From positions 5,964,734 to 6,028,733 of the forward strand of contig CP136061.1 of assembly GCA_032622095.1 (NCBI GenBank): a DNA stretch of 64,000 bases. Reading direction: 5' to 3'. Positions 31,101 to 44,710 of the stretch are shown here, one piece after another. The DNA is from Siphonodentalium dalli. Its lineage: Eukaryota; Mollusca; Scaphopoda; Gadilida; Siphonodentaliidae. The notes below the pieces were generated by a model that searched no databases, had not been told where the DNA came from, and was given only the letters and a program-made list of their open reading frames with translations. Both the position numbers and the translations under genes were made by a program. Each line of letters opens with the position of its first letter. Position 1 is the first letter of the stretch.

Positions 31101-34100
31101 ATGACAGGACATTCTGCTGGTGTAACACAGGGTCTCACCCAGGTGTGATTAATAGTGATTTGTACGATCAGGTGGGTGCTAGTGGCTAGTATGACAGGAC
31201 ATTCTGCTGGTATAACACAGGGTCTCACACAGGTGTGATTAATAGTGATTTGTACGATCAGGTGGGTGCTAGTGGCTAGTATGACAGGACATTCTGCTGG
31301 TGTAGCACAGGGTCTCACCCAGGTGTGATTAATAGTGATTTGTACGATCAGGTGGGTGCTAGTGGCTAGTATGACAGGACATTCTGCTGGTGTAGCACAG
31401 GGTCTCACACAGGTGTGATTTATTGTGATTTGTACGATCAGGTGGGTGCTAGTGGCTAGTATGACAGGACATTCTGCTGGTGTAGCACAGGGTCTCACCC
31501 AGGTGTGATTAATAGTGATTTGTACGATCAGGTGGGTGCTAGTGGCTAGTATGACAGGACATTCTGCTGGTGTAACTCAGGGTCTCACCCAGGTGTGATT
31601 AATAGTGATTTGTACGATCAGGTGGGTGCTAGTGGCTAGTATGATAGGACATTCTGCTGGTGTAGCACAGGGTCTCACCCAGGTGTGATTAATAGTGATT
31701 TGTACGATCAGGTGGGTGCTAGTGGCTAGTATGACAGGACATTCTGCTGGTGTAGCACAGGGTCTCACCCAGGTGTGATTTATAGTGATTTGTACGATCA
31801 GGTGGGTGCTAGTGGCTAGTATGACAGGACATTCTGCTGATGTAACTCACGGTCTCACCCAGGTGTGATTAATAGTGATTTGTACGATCAGGTGGGTGCT
31901 AGTGGCTAGTATGACAGGACATTCTGCTGGTGTAACTCACGGTCTCACCCAGGTGTGATTAATAGTGATTTGTACGATCAGGTGGGTGCTAGTGGCTAGT
32001 ATGACAGGACATTCTGCTGATGTAACTCAGGGTCTCACCCAGGTGTGATTAATAGTGATTTGTACGATCAGGTGGGTGCTAGTGGCTAGTATGACAGGAC
32101 ATTCTGCTGGTGTAACTCAGGGTCTCACACAGGTGTGATTTATTGTGATTTGTACGATCAGGTGGGTGCTAGTGGCTAGTATGACAGGACATTCTGCTGG
32201 TGTAACTCAGGGTCTCACCCAGGTGTGATTTATTGTGATTTGTACGATCAGGTGGGTGCTAGTGGCTAGTATGACAGGACATTCTGCTGGTGTAGCACAG
32301 GGTCTCACACAGGTGTGATTTATAGTGATTTGTACGATCAGGTGGGTGCTATAGTGGCTAGTATGACAGGACATTCTGCTGGTGTAACTCAGGGTCTCAC
32401 ACAGGTGTGATTAATAGTGATTTGTACTATCAGGTGGGTGCTAGTGGCTAGTATGACAGGACATTCTGCTGGTGTAACTCAGGGTCTCACCCAGGTGTGA
32501 TTAATAGTGATTTGTACGATCAGGTGGGTGCTAGTGGCTAGTATGACAGGACATTCTGCTGGTGTAGCACAGGGTCTCACCCAGGTGTGATTTATTGTGA
32601 TTTGTACGATCAGGTGGGTGCTAGTGGCTAGTATGACAGGACATTCTGCTGGTGTAACTCAGGGTCTCACCCAGGTGTGATTAATAGTGATTTGTACGAT
32701 CAGGTGGGTGCTAGTGGCTAGTATGACAGGACATTCTGCTGGTGTAACTCAGGGTCTCACCCAGGTGTGATTTATTGTGATTTGTACGATCAGGTGGGTG
32801 CTAGTGGCTAGTATGACAGGACATTCTGCTGGTGTAACTCAGGGTCTCACACAGGTGTGATTAATAGTGATTTGTACGATCAGGTGGGTGCTAGTGGCTA
32901 GTATGACAGGACATTCTGCTGGTGTAACTCAGGGTCTCACCCAGGTGTGATTAATAGTGATTTGTACGATCAGGTGGGTGCTAGTGGCTAGTATGACAGG
33001 ACATTCTGCTGGTGTAGCACAGGGTCTCACCCAGGTGTGATTAATAGTGATTTGTACGATCAGGTGGGTGCTAGTGGCTAGTTTGACAGGACATTCTGCT
33101 GGTGTAGCACAGGGTCTCACACAGGTGTGATTTATTGTGATTTGTACGATCAGGTGGGTGCTAGTGGCTAGTATGACAGGACATTCTGCTGGTGTAACTC
33201 ACGGTCTCACCCAGGTGTGATTAATAGTGATTTGTACGATCAGGTGGGTGCTAGTGGCTAGTATGACAGGACATTCTGCTGGTATAACACAGGGTCTCAC
33301 CCAGGTGTGATTAATAGTGATTTGTACGATCAGGTGGGTGCTAGTGGCTAGTATGACAGGACATTCTGCTGGTGTAACTCAGGGTCTCACCCAGGTGTGA
33401 TTAATAGTGATTTGTACGATCAGGTGGGTGCTAGTGGCTAGTATGACAGGACATTCTGCTGGTGTAACTCAGGGTCTCACCCAGGTGTGATTTATTGTGA
33501 TTTGTACGATCAGGTGGGTGCTAGTGGCTAGTTTGACAGGACATTCTGCTGGTGTAACTCACGGTCTCACACAGGTGTGATTTATTGTGATTTGTACGAT
33601 CAGGTGGGTGCTAGTGGCTAGTATGACAGGACATTCTGCTGATGTAACTCAGGGTCTCACCCAGGTGTGATTTATTGTGATTTGTACGATCAGGTGGGTG
33701 CTAGTGGCTAGTATGACAGGACATTCTGCTGGTGTAACTCAGGGTCTCACCCAGGTGTGATTAATAGTGATTTGTACGATCAGGTGGGTGCTAGTGGCTA
33801 GTATGACAGGACATTCTGCTGGTGTAGCACAGGGTCTCACCCAGGTGTGATTAATAGTGATTTGTACGATCAGGTGGGTGCTAGTGGCTAGTATGACAGG
33901 ACATTCTGCTGGTGTAGCACAGGGTCTCACCCAGGTGTGATTTATTGTGATTTGTACGATCAGGTGGGTGCTAGTGGCTAGTATGACAGGACATTCTGCT
34001 GGTGTAGCACAGGGTCTCACACAGGTGTGATTAATAGTGATTTGTACGATCAGGTGGGTGCTAGTGGCTAGTATGACAGGACATTCTGCTGGTGTAACTC

Positions 34101-37100
34101 AGGGTCTCACCCAGGTGTGATTAATAGTGATTTGTACGATCAGGTGGGTGCTAGTGGCTAGTATGACAGGACATTCTGCTGGTGTAACTCAGGGTCTCAC
34201 CCAGGTGTGATTTATTGTGATTTGTACGATCAGGTGGGTGCTAGTGGCTAGTTTGACAGGACATTCTGCTGGTGTAACTCACGGTCTCACACAGGTGTGA
34301 TTAATAGTGATTTGTACGATCAGGTGGGTGCTAGTGGCTAGTATGACAGGACATTCTGCTGGTGTAACTCAGGGTCTCACACAGGTGTGATTAATAGTGA
34401 TTTGTACGATCAGGTGGGTGCTAGTGGCTAGTATGACAGGACATTCTACAGGTATAACACAGGGTCTCACACAGGTGTGATTAATAGTGATGTGTACGAT
34501 CAGGTGGGTGCTAGTGGCTAGTATGACAGGACATTCTGCTGGTATAACACAGGGTCTCACACAGGTGTGATTAATAGTGATGTGTACGATCAGGTGGGTG
34601 CTAGTGGCTAGTATGACAGGACATTCTGCTGGTGTAGCACAGGGTCTCACACAGGTGTGATTAATAGTGATTTGTACGATCCGGTGGGTGCTAGTGGCTA
34701 GTATGACAGGACATTCTGCTGGTGTAACTCAGGGTCTCACACAGGTGTGATTAATAGTGATTTGTACGATCAGGTGGGTGCTAGTGGCTAGTATGACAGG
34801 ACATTCTGCTGATGTAACTCAGGGTCTCACCCAGGTGTGATTTATTGTGATTTGTACGATCAGGTGGGTGCTAGTGGCTAGTATGACAGGACATTCTGCT
34901 GGTGTAGCACAGGGTCTCACACAGGTGTGATTAATAGTGATTTGTACGATCCGGTGGGTGCTAGTGGCTAGCATGACAGGACATTCTGCTGGTGTAACTC
35001 AGGGTCTCACACAGGTGTGATTAATAGTGATTTGTACGATCAGGTGGGTGCTAGTGGCTAGTATGACAGGACATTCTGCTGATGTAACTCAGGGTCTCAC
35101 ACAGGTGTGATTTATTGTGATTTGTACGATCAGGTGGGTGCTAGTGGCTAGTATGACAGGACATTCTGCTGGTGTAGCACAGGGTCTCACACAGGTGTGA
35201 TTAATAGTGATTTTTACGATCAGGTGGGTGCTAGTGGCTAGTATGACAGGACATTCTGCTGGTGTAACTCAGGGTCTCACCCAGGTGTGATTTATAGTGA
35301 TTTGTACGATCAGGTGGGTGCTAGTGGCTAGTATGACAGGACATTCTGCTGATGTAACACAGGGTCTCACCCAGGTGTGATTAATAGTGATTTGTACGAT
35401 CAGGTGGGTGCTAGTGGCTAGTATGACAGGACATTCTGCTGGTATAACACAGGGTCTCACACAGGTGTGATTAATAGTGATTTGTACGATCAGGTGGGTG
35501 CTAGTGGCTAGTATGACAGGACATTCTGCTGGTGTAACTCAGGGTCTCACCCAGGTGTGATTTATAGTGATTTGTACGATCAGGTGGGTGCTAGTGGCTA
35601 GTATGACAGGACATTCTGCTGGTGTAACTCAGGGTCTCACCCAGGTGTGATTAATAGTGATGTGTACGATCAGGTGGGTGCTAGTGGCTAGTATGACAGG
35701 ACATTCTGCTGGTGTAACTCAGGGTCTCACCCAGGTGTGATTAATAGTGATTTGTATGATCAGGTGGGTGCTAGTGGCTAGTATGACAGGACATTCTGCT
35801 GGTGTAGCACAGGGTCTCACCCAGGTGTGATTAATAGTGATTTGTACGATCAGGTGGGTGCTAGTGGCTAGTATGACAGGACATTCTGCTGATGTAACTC
35901 AGGGTCTCACACAGGTGTGATTAATAGTGATTTGTACGATCAGGTGGGTGCTAGTGGCTAGTATGACAGGACATTCTGCTGGTGTAACACAGGGTCTCAC
36001 CCAGGTGTGATTAATAGTGATTTGTACGATCAGGTGGGTGCTAGTGGCTAGTATGACAGGACATTCTGCTGGTGTAACTCAGGGTCTCACACAGGTGTGA
36101 TTAATAGTGATTTGTACGATCAGGTGGGTGCTAGTGGCTAGTATGACAGGACATTCTGCTGGTGTAACTCAGGGTCTCACACAGGTGTGATTTATAGTGA
36201 TTTGTACGATCAGGTGGGTGCTAGTGGCTAGTATGATAGGACATTCTGCTGGTGTAACTCACGGTCTCACACAGGTGTGATTAATAGTGATGTGTACGAT
36301 CAGGTGGGTGCTAGTGGCTAGTATGACATGACATTCTGCTGGTGTAGCACAGGGTCTCACACAGGTGTGATTTATTGTGATTTGTACGATCAGGTGGGTG
36401 CTAGTGGCTAGTATGACAGGACATTCTGCTGGTGTAACTCAGGGTCTCACCCAGGTGTGATTTATTGTGATTTGTACGATCAGGTGGGTGCTAGTGGCTA
36501 GTATGACAGGACATTCTGCTGGTGTAACTCACGGTCTCACACAGGTGTGATTAATAGTGATGTGTACGATCAGGTGGGTGCTAGTGGCTAGTATGACATG
36601 ACATTCTGCTGGTGTAGCACAGGGTCTCACACAGGTGTGATTTATTGTGATTTGTACGATCAGGTGGGTGCTAGTGGCTAGTATGACAGGACATTCTGCT
36701 GGTGTAACTCAGGGTCTCACCCAGGTGTGATTAATAGTGATTTGTACGATCAGGTGGGTGCTAGTGGCTAGTATGACAGGACATTCTGCTGATGTAACTC
36801 AGGGTCTCACACAGGTGTGATTAATAGTGATTTGTACGATCAGGTGGGTGCTAGTGGCTAGTATGACAGGACATTCTGCTGGTGTAACTCAGGGTCTCAC
36901 CCAGGTGTGATTAATAGTGATTTGTACGATCAGGTGGGTGCTAGTGGCTAGTATGACAGGACATTCTGCTGATGTAACTCAGGGTCTCACCCAGGTGTGA
37001 TTAATAGTGATTTGTACGATCAGGTGGGTGCTAGTGGCTAGTATGACAGGACATTCTGCTGGTGTAACTCAGGGTCTCACCCAGGTGTGATTAATAGTGA

Positions 37101-37299
37101 TTTGTACGATCAGGTGAGTGCTAGTGGCTAGTATGACAGGACATTCTGCTGGTGTAGCACAGGGTCTCACACAGGTGTGATTAATAGTGATTTGTACGAT
37201 CAGGTGAGTGCTAGTGGCTAGTATGACAGGACATTCTGCTGGTGTAGCACAGGGTCTCACACAGGTGTGATTAATAGTGATTTGTACGATCAGGTGGGT

Positions 37300-40200
37300 G
37301 CTAGTGGCTAGTATGACAGGACATTCTGCTGGTGTAACTCAGGGTCTCACACAGGTGTGATTAATAGTGATTTGTACGATCAGGTGGGTGCTAGTGGCTA
37401 GTATGACAGGACATTCTGCTGGTGTAACTCAGGGTCTCACACAGGTGTGATTAATAGTGATGTGTACGATCAGGTGGGTGCTAGTGGCTAGTATGACAGG
37501 ACATTCTGCTGGTGTAACTCAGGGTCTCACACAGGTGTGATTAATAGTGATTTGTACGATCAGGTGGGTGCTAGTGGCTAGTATGACAGGACATTCTGCT
37601 GGTGTAACACAGGGTCTCACACAGGTGTGATTAATTGTGATTTGTACGATCAGGTGGGTGCTAGTGGCTAGTATGACAGGACATTCTGCTGGTGTAGCAC
37701 AGGGTCTCACACAGGTGAGATTAATAGTGATTTGTACGATCAGGTGGGTGCTAGTGGCTAGTATGACAGGACATTCTGCTGGTGTAGCACAGGGTCTCAC
37801 CCAGGTGTGATTAATAGTGATTTGTACGATCAGGTGGGTGCTAGTGGCTAGTATGACAGGACATTCTGCTGATGTAACTCAGGGTCTCACCCAGGTGTGA
37901 TTTATTGTGATTTGTACGATCAGGTGGGTGCTAGTGGCTAGTATGACAGGACATTCTGCTGGTGTAACTCAGGGTCTCACACAGGTGTGATTAATAGTGA
38001 TTTGTACGATCAGGTGGGTGCTAGTGGCTAGTATGACAGGACATTCTGCTGGTGTAACTCAGGGTCTCACCCAGGTGTGATTAATAGTGATTTGTACGAT
38101 CAGGTGGGTGCTAGTGGCTAGTATGACAGGACATTCTGCTGGTGTAGCACAGGGTCTCACCCAGGTGTGATTTATAGTGATTTGTACGATCAGGTGGGTG
38201 CTAGTGGCTAGTATGACAGGACATTCTGCTGGTGTAGCACAGGGTCTCACCCAGGTGTGATTTATTGTGATGTGTACGATCAGGTGGGTGCTAGTGGCTA
38301 GTATGATAGGACATTCTGCTGGTGTAACTCAGGGTCTCACACAGGTGTGATTAATAGTGATTTGTACGATCAGGTGGGTGCTAGTGGCTAGTATGACAGG
38401 ACATTCTGCTGGTGTAACTCAGGGTCTCACACAGGTGTGATTAATAGTGATTTGTACGATCAGGTGGGTGCTAGTGGCTAGTATGACAGGACATTCTGCT
38501 GGTGTAGCACAGGGTCTCACACAGGTGTGATTTATAGTGATTTGTACGATCAGGTGGGTGCTAGTGGCTAGTATGACAGGACATTCTGCTGGTGTAGCAC
38601 AGGGTCTCACACAGGTGTGATTAATAGTGATTTGTACGATCAGGTGGGTGCTAGTGGCTAGTATGACAGGACATTCTGCTGGTGTAGCACAGGGTCTCAC
38701 ACAGGTGTGATTTATAGTGATTTGTACGATCAGGTGGGTGCTAGTGGCTAGTATGACAGGACATTCTGCTGGTGTAACTCAGGGTCTCACCCAGGTGTGA
38801 TTTATTGTGATTTGTACGATCAGGTGGGTGCTAGTGGCTAGTATGACAGGACATTCTGCTGGTGTAACTCAGGGTCTCACCCAGGTGTGATTTATTGTGA
38901 TTTGTACAATCAGGTGGGTGCTAGTGGCTAGTATGACAGGACATTCTGCTGGTGTAACTCAGGGTCTCACCCAGGTGTGATTAATAGTGATTTGTACGAT
39001 CAGGTGGGTGCTAGTGGCTAGTATGACAGGACATTCTGCTGGTGTAGCACAGGGTCTCACACAGGTGTGATTAATAGTGATTTGTACGATCAGGTGGGTG
39101 CTAGTGGCTAGTATGACAGGACATTCTGCTGGTGTAACTCAGGGTCTCACCCAGGTGTGATTAATAGTGATTTGTACGATCAGGTGGGTGCTAGTGGCTA
39201 GTATGACAGGACATTCTGCTGGTGTAGCACAGGGTCTCACCCAGGTGTGATTAATAGTGATTTGTACGATCAGGTGGGTGCTAGTGGCTAGTATGACAGG
39301 ACATTCTGCTGGTGTAACTAAGGGTCTCACCCAGGTGTGATTAATAGTGATTTGTACGATCAGGTGGGTGCTATAGTGGCTAGTATGACAGGACATTCTG
39401 CTGGTGTAGCACAGGGTCTCACCCAGGTGTGATTTATTGTGATTTGTACGATCAGGTGGGTGCTAGTGGCTAGTATGACAGGACATTCTGCTGGTGTAAC
39501 TCAGGGTCTCACACAGGTGTGATTAATAGTGATTTGTACGATCAGGTGGGTGCTATAGTGGCTAGTATGACAGGACATTCTGCTGGTGTAACTCAGGGTC
39601 TCACCCAGGTGTGATTAATAGTGATTTGTACGATCAGGTGGGTGCTAGTGGCTAGTATGACAGGACATTCTGCTGGTGTAACTCAGGGTCTCACCCAGGT
39701 GTGATTAATAGTGATTTGTACGATCAGGTGGGTGCTATAGTGGCTAGTATGACAGGACATTCTGCTGGTGTAGCACAGGGTCTCACCCAGGTGTGATTAA
39801 TTGTGATTTGTATGATCAGGTGGGTGCTAGTGGCTAGTATGACAGGACATTCTGCTGATGTAACTCAGGGTCTCACCCAGGTGTGATTTATTGTGATTTG
39901 TACGATCAGGTGGGTGCTAGTGGCTAGTATGACAGGACATTCTGCTGGTGTAACTCAGGGTCTCACCCAGGTGTGATTTATTGTGATTTGTACGATCAGG
40001 TGGGTGCTAGTGGCTAGTATGACAGGACATTCTGCTGGTGTAACTCATGGTCTCACCCAGGTGTGATTAATTGTGATTTGTACGATCAGGTGGGTGCTAG
40101 TGGCTAGTATGACAGGACATTCTGCTGGTGTAACTCAGGGTCTCACCCAGGTGTGATTAATAGTGATTTGTACGATCAGGTGGGTGCTAGTGGCTAGTAT

Positions 40201-43200
40201 GACAGGACATTCTGCTGGTGTAACTCAGGGTCTCACACAGGTGTGATTAATAGTGATTTGTACGATCAGGTGGGTGCTAGTGGCTAGTATGACAGGACAT
40301 TCTGCTGGTGTAACTCATGGTCTCACCCAGGTGTGATTAATTGTGATTTGTACGATCAGGTGGGTGCTAGTGGCTAGTATGACAGGACATTCTGCTGGTG
40401 TAACTCAGGGTCTCACACAGGTGTGATTAATAGTGATTTGTACGATCAGGTGGGTGCTAGTGGCTAGTATGACAGGACATTCTGCTGGTGTAACTCAGGG
40501 TCTCACACAGGTGTGATTTATAGTGATTTGTATGATCAGGTGGGTGCTAGTGGCTAGTATGATAGGACATTCTGCTGGTGTAACTCAGGGTCTCACCCAG
40601 GTGTGATTTATTGTGATTTGTACGATCAGGTGGGTGCTAGTGGCTAGTATGACAGGACATTCTGCTGGTGTAACTCAGGGTCTCACACAGGTGTGATTAA
40701 TAGTGATTTGTACGATCAGGTGGGTGCTAGTGGCTAGTATGACAGGACATTCTGCTGGTGTAACACAGGGTCTCACACAGGTGTGATTAATTGTGATTTG
40801 TACGATCAGGTGGGTGCTAGTGGCTAGTATGACAGGACATTCTGCTGGTGTAGCACAGGGTCTCACACAGGTGTGATTAATAGTGATTTGTACGATCAGG
40901 TGGGTGCTAGTGGCTAGTATGACAGGACATTCTGCTGGTGTAGCACAGGGTCTCACCCAGGTGTGATTAATAGTGATTTGTACGATCAGGTGGGTGCTAG
41001 TGGCTAGTATGACAGGACATTCTGCTGATGTAACTCAGGGTCTCACCCAGGTGTGATTTATTGTGATTTGTACGATCAGGTGGGTGCTAGTGGCTAGTAT
41101 GACAGGACATTCTGCTGGTGTAACTCAGGGTCTCACACAGGTGTGATTAATAGTGATTTGTACGATCAGGTGGGTGCTAGTGGCTAGTATGACAGGACAT
41201 TCTGCTGGTGTAACTCAGGGTCTCACCCAGGTGTGATTAATAGTGATTTGTACGATCAGGTGGGTGCTAGTGGCTAGTATGACAGGACATTCTGCTGGTG
41301 TAGCACAGGGTCTCACCCAGGTGTGATTTATAGTGATTTGTACGATCAGGTGGGTGCTAGTGGCTAGTATGACAGGACATTCTGCTGGTGTAGCACAGGG
41401 TCTCACCCAGGTGTGATTTATTGTGATGTGTACGATCAGGTGGGTGCTAGTGGCTAGTATGATAGGACATTCTGCTGGTGTAACTCAGGGTCTCACACAG
41501 GTGTGATTAATAGTGATTTGTACGATCAGGTGGGTGCTAGTGGCTAGTATGACAGGACATTCTGCTGGTGTAACTCAGGGTCTCACACAGGTGTGATTAA
41601 TAGTGATTTGTACGATCAGGTGGGTGCTAGTGGCTAGTATGACAGGACATTCTGCTGGTGTAGCACAGGGTCTCACACAGGTGTGATTTATAGTGATTTG
41701 TACGATCAGGTGGGTGCTAGTGGCTAGTATGACAGGACATTCTGCTGGTGTAGCACAGGGTCTCACACAGGTGTGATTAATAGTGATTTGTACGATCAGG
41801 TGGGTGCTAGTGGCTAGTATGACAGGACATTCTGCTGGTGTAGCACAGGGTCTCACACAGGTGTGATTTATAGTGATTTGTACGATCAGGTGGGTGCTAG
41901 TGGCTAGTATGACAGGACATTCTGCTGGTGTAACTCAGGGTCTCACCCAGGTGTGATTTATTGTGATTTGTACAATCAGGTGGGTGCTAGTGGCTAGTAT
42001 GACAGGACATTCTGCTGGTGTAACTCAGGGTCTCACCCAGGTGTGATTAATAGTGATTTGTACGATCAGGTGGGTGCTAGTGGCTAGTATGACAGGACAT
42101 TCTGCTGGTGTAGCACAGGGTCTCACACAGGTGTGATTAATAGTGATTTGTACGATCAGGTGGGTGCTAGTGGCTAGTATGACAGGACATTCTGCTGGTG
42201 TAACTCAGGGTCTCACCCAGGTGTGATTAATAGTGATTTGTACGATCAGGTGGGTGCTAGTGGCTAGTATGACAGGACATTCTGCTGGTGTAGCACAGGG
42301 TCTCACCCAGGTGTGATTAATAGTGATTTGTACGATCAGGTGGGTGCTAGTGGCTAGTATGACAGGACATTCTGCTGGTGTAGCACAGGGTCTCACCCAG
42401 GTGTGATTAATAGTGATTTGTACGATCAGGTGGGTGCTAGTGGCTAGTATGACAGGACATTCTGCTGGTGTAACTCAGGGTCTCACCCAGGTGTGATTAA
42501 TAGTGATTTGTACGATCAGGTGGGTGCTATAGTGGCTAGTATGACAGGACATTCTGCTGGTGTAGCACAGGGTCTCACCCAGGTGTGATTTATTGTGATT
42601 TGTACGATCAGGTGGGTGCTAGTGGCTAGTATGACAGGACATTCTGCTGGTGTAACTCAGGGTCTCACACAGGTGTGATTAATAGTGATTTGTACGATCA
42701 GGTGGGTGCTATAGTGGCTAGTATGACAGGACATTCTGCTGGTGTAACTCAGGGTCTCACCCAGGTGTGATTAATAGTGATTTGTACGATCAGGTGGGTG
42801 CTAGTGGCTAGTATGACAGGACATTCTGCTGGTGTAACTCAGGGTCTCACCCAGGTGTGATTAATAGTGATTTGTACGATCAGGTGGGTGCTATAGTGGC
42901 TAGTATGACAGGACATTCTGCTGGTGTAGCACAGGGTCTCACCCAGGTGTGATTAATTGTGATTTGTATGATCAGGTGGGTGCTAGTGGCTAGTATGACA
43001 GGACATTCTGCTGATGTAACTCAGGGTCTCACCCAGGTGTGATTTATTGTGATTTGTACGATCAGGTGGGTGCTAGTGGCTAGTATGACAGGACATTCTG
43101 CTGGTGTAACTCAGGGTCTCACCCAGGTGTGATTTATTGTGATTTGTACGATCAGGTGGGTGCTAGTGGCTAGTATGACAGGACATTCTGCTGGTGTAAC

Positions 43201-43612
43201 TCATGGTCTCACCCAGGTGTGATTAATTGTGATTTGTACGATCAGGTGGGTGCTAGTGGCTAGTATGACAGGACATTCTGCTGGTGTAACTCAGGGTCTC
43301 ACCCAGGTGTGATTAATAGTGATTTGTACGATCAGGTGGGTGCTAGTGGCTAGTATGACAGGACATTCTGCTGGTGTAACTCAGGGTCTCACACAGGTGT
43401 GATTAATAGTGATTTGTACGATCAGGTGGGTGCTAGTGGCTAGTATGACAGGACATTCTGCTGGTGTAACTCATGGTCTCACCCAGGTGTGATTAATTGT
43501 GATTTGTACGATCAGGTGGGTGCTAGTGGCTAGTATGACAGGACATTCTGCTGGTGTAACTCAGGGTCTCACACAGGTGTGATTAATAGTGATTTGTACG
43601 ATCAGGTGGGTG
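37300..43612 (+). repeat. Higher-order repeat: 3156-bp block in tandem
   Basis: Distinctive variants recur exactly 3156 bases apart: GCTATAGTGG at 39371 and 42527, TGTATGATC at about 39810 and 42966, and runs of the AGCACAG variant. 3156 equals 35 units plus 6 bases, the 6 bases coming from three 92-base units. The ends of the block are approximate. Confidence 0.85.
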
Positions 43613-44710
43613 CTAGTGGCTAGTATGACAGGACATTCTGCTGGTGTAACTCAGGGTCTCACACAGGTGTGATTTATAGTGATTTGTATGATCAGGTGGG
43701 TGCTAGTGGCTAGTATGATAGGACATTCTGCTGGTGTAACTCAGGGTCTCACCCAGGTGTGATTTATTGTGATTTGTACGATCAGGTGGGTGCTAGTGGC
43801 TAGTATGACAGGACATTCTGCTGGTGTAACTCAGGGTCTCACACAGGTGTGATTAATAGTGATTTGTACGATCAGGTGGGTGCTAGTGGCTAGTATGACA
43901 GGACATTCTGCTGGTGTAACTCAGGGTCTCACACAGGTGTGATTAATAGTGATTTGTACGATCAGGTGGGTGCTAGTGGCTAGTATGACAGGACATTCTG
44001 CTGGTGTAGCACAGGGTCTCACCCAGGTGTGATTAATAGTGATTTGTACGATCAGGTGGGTGCTAGTGGCTAGTATGACAGGACATTCTGCTGGTGTAAC
44101 TCAGGGTCTCACACAGGTGTGATTAATAGTGATTTGTACGATCAGGTGGGTGCTAGTGGCTAGTATGACAGGACATTCTGCTGGTGTAACTCATGGTCTC
44201 ACCCAGGTGTGATTAATTGTGATTTGTACGATCAGGTGGGTGCTAGTGGCTAGTATGACAGGACATTCTGCTGGTGTAACTCAGGGTCTCACACAGGTGT
44301 GATTAATAGTGATTTGTACGATCAGGTGGGTGCTAGTGGCTAGTATGACAGGACATTCTGCTGGTGTAACTCAGGGTCTCACACAGGTGTGATTTATAGT
44401 GATTTGTATGATCAGGTGGGTGCTAGTGGCTAGTATGATAGGACATTCTGCTGGTGTAACTCAGGGTCTCACCCAGGTGTGATTTATTGTGATTTGTACG
44501 ATCAGGTGGGTGCTAGTGGCTAGTATGACAGGACATTCTGCTGGTGTAACTCAGGGTCTCACACAGGTGTGATTAATAGTGATTTGTACGATCAGGTGGG
44601 TGCTAGTGGCTAGTATGACAGGACATTCTGCTGGTGTAACTCAGGGTCTCACACAGGTGTGATTAATAGTGATTTGTACGATCAGGTGGGTGCTAGTGGC
44701 TAGTATGACA
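43471..44710 (+). repeat. Higher-order repeat: 720-bp block
   Basis: The TCATGGTCTC variant at 43471 recurs at 44191, 720 bases (8 units) later, with the same order of neighbouring variants. Confidence 0.7.
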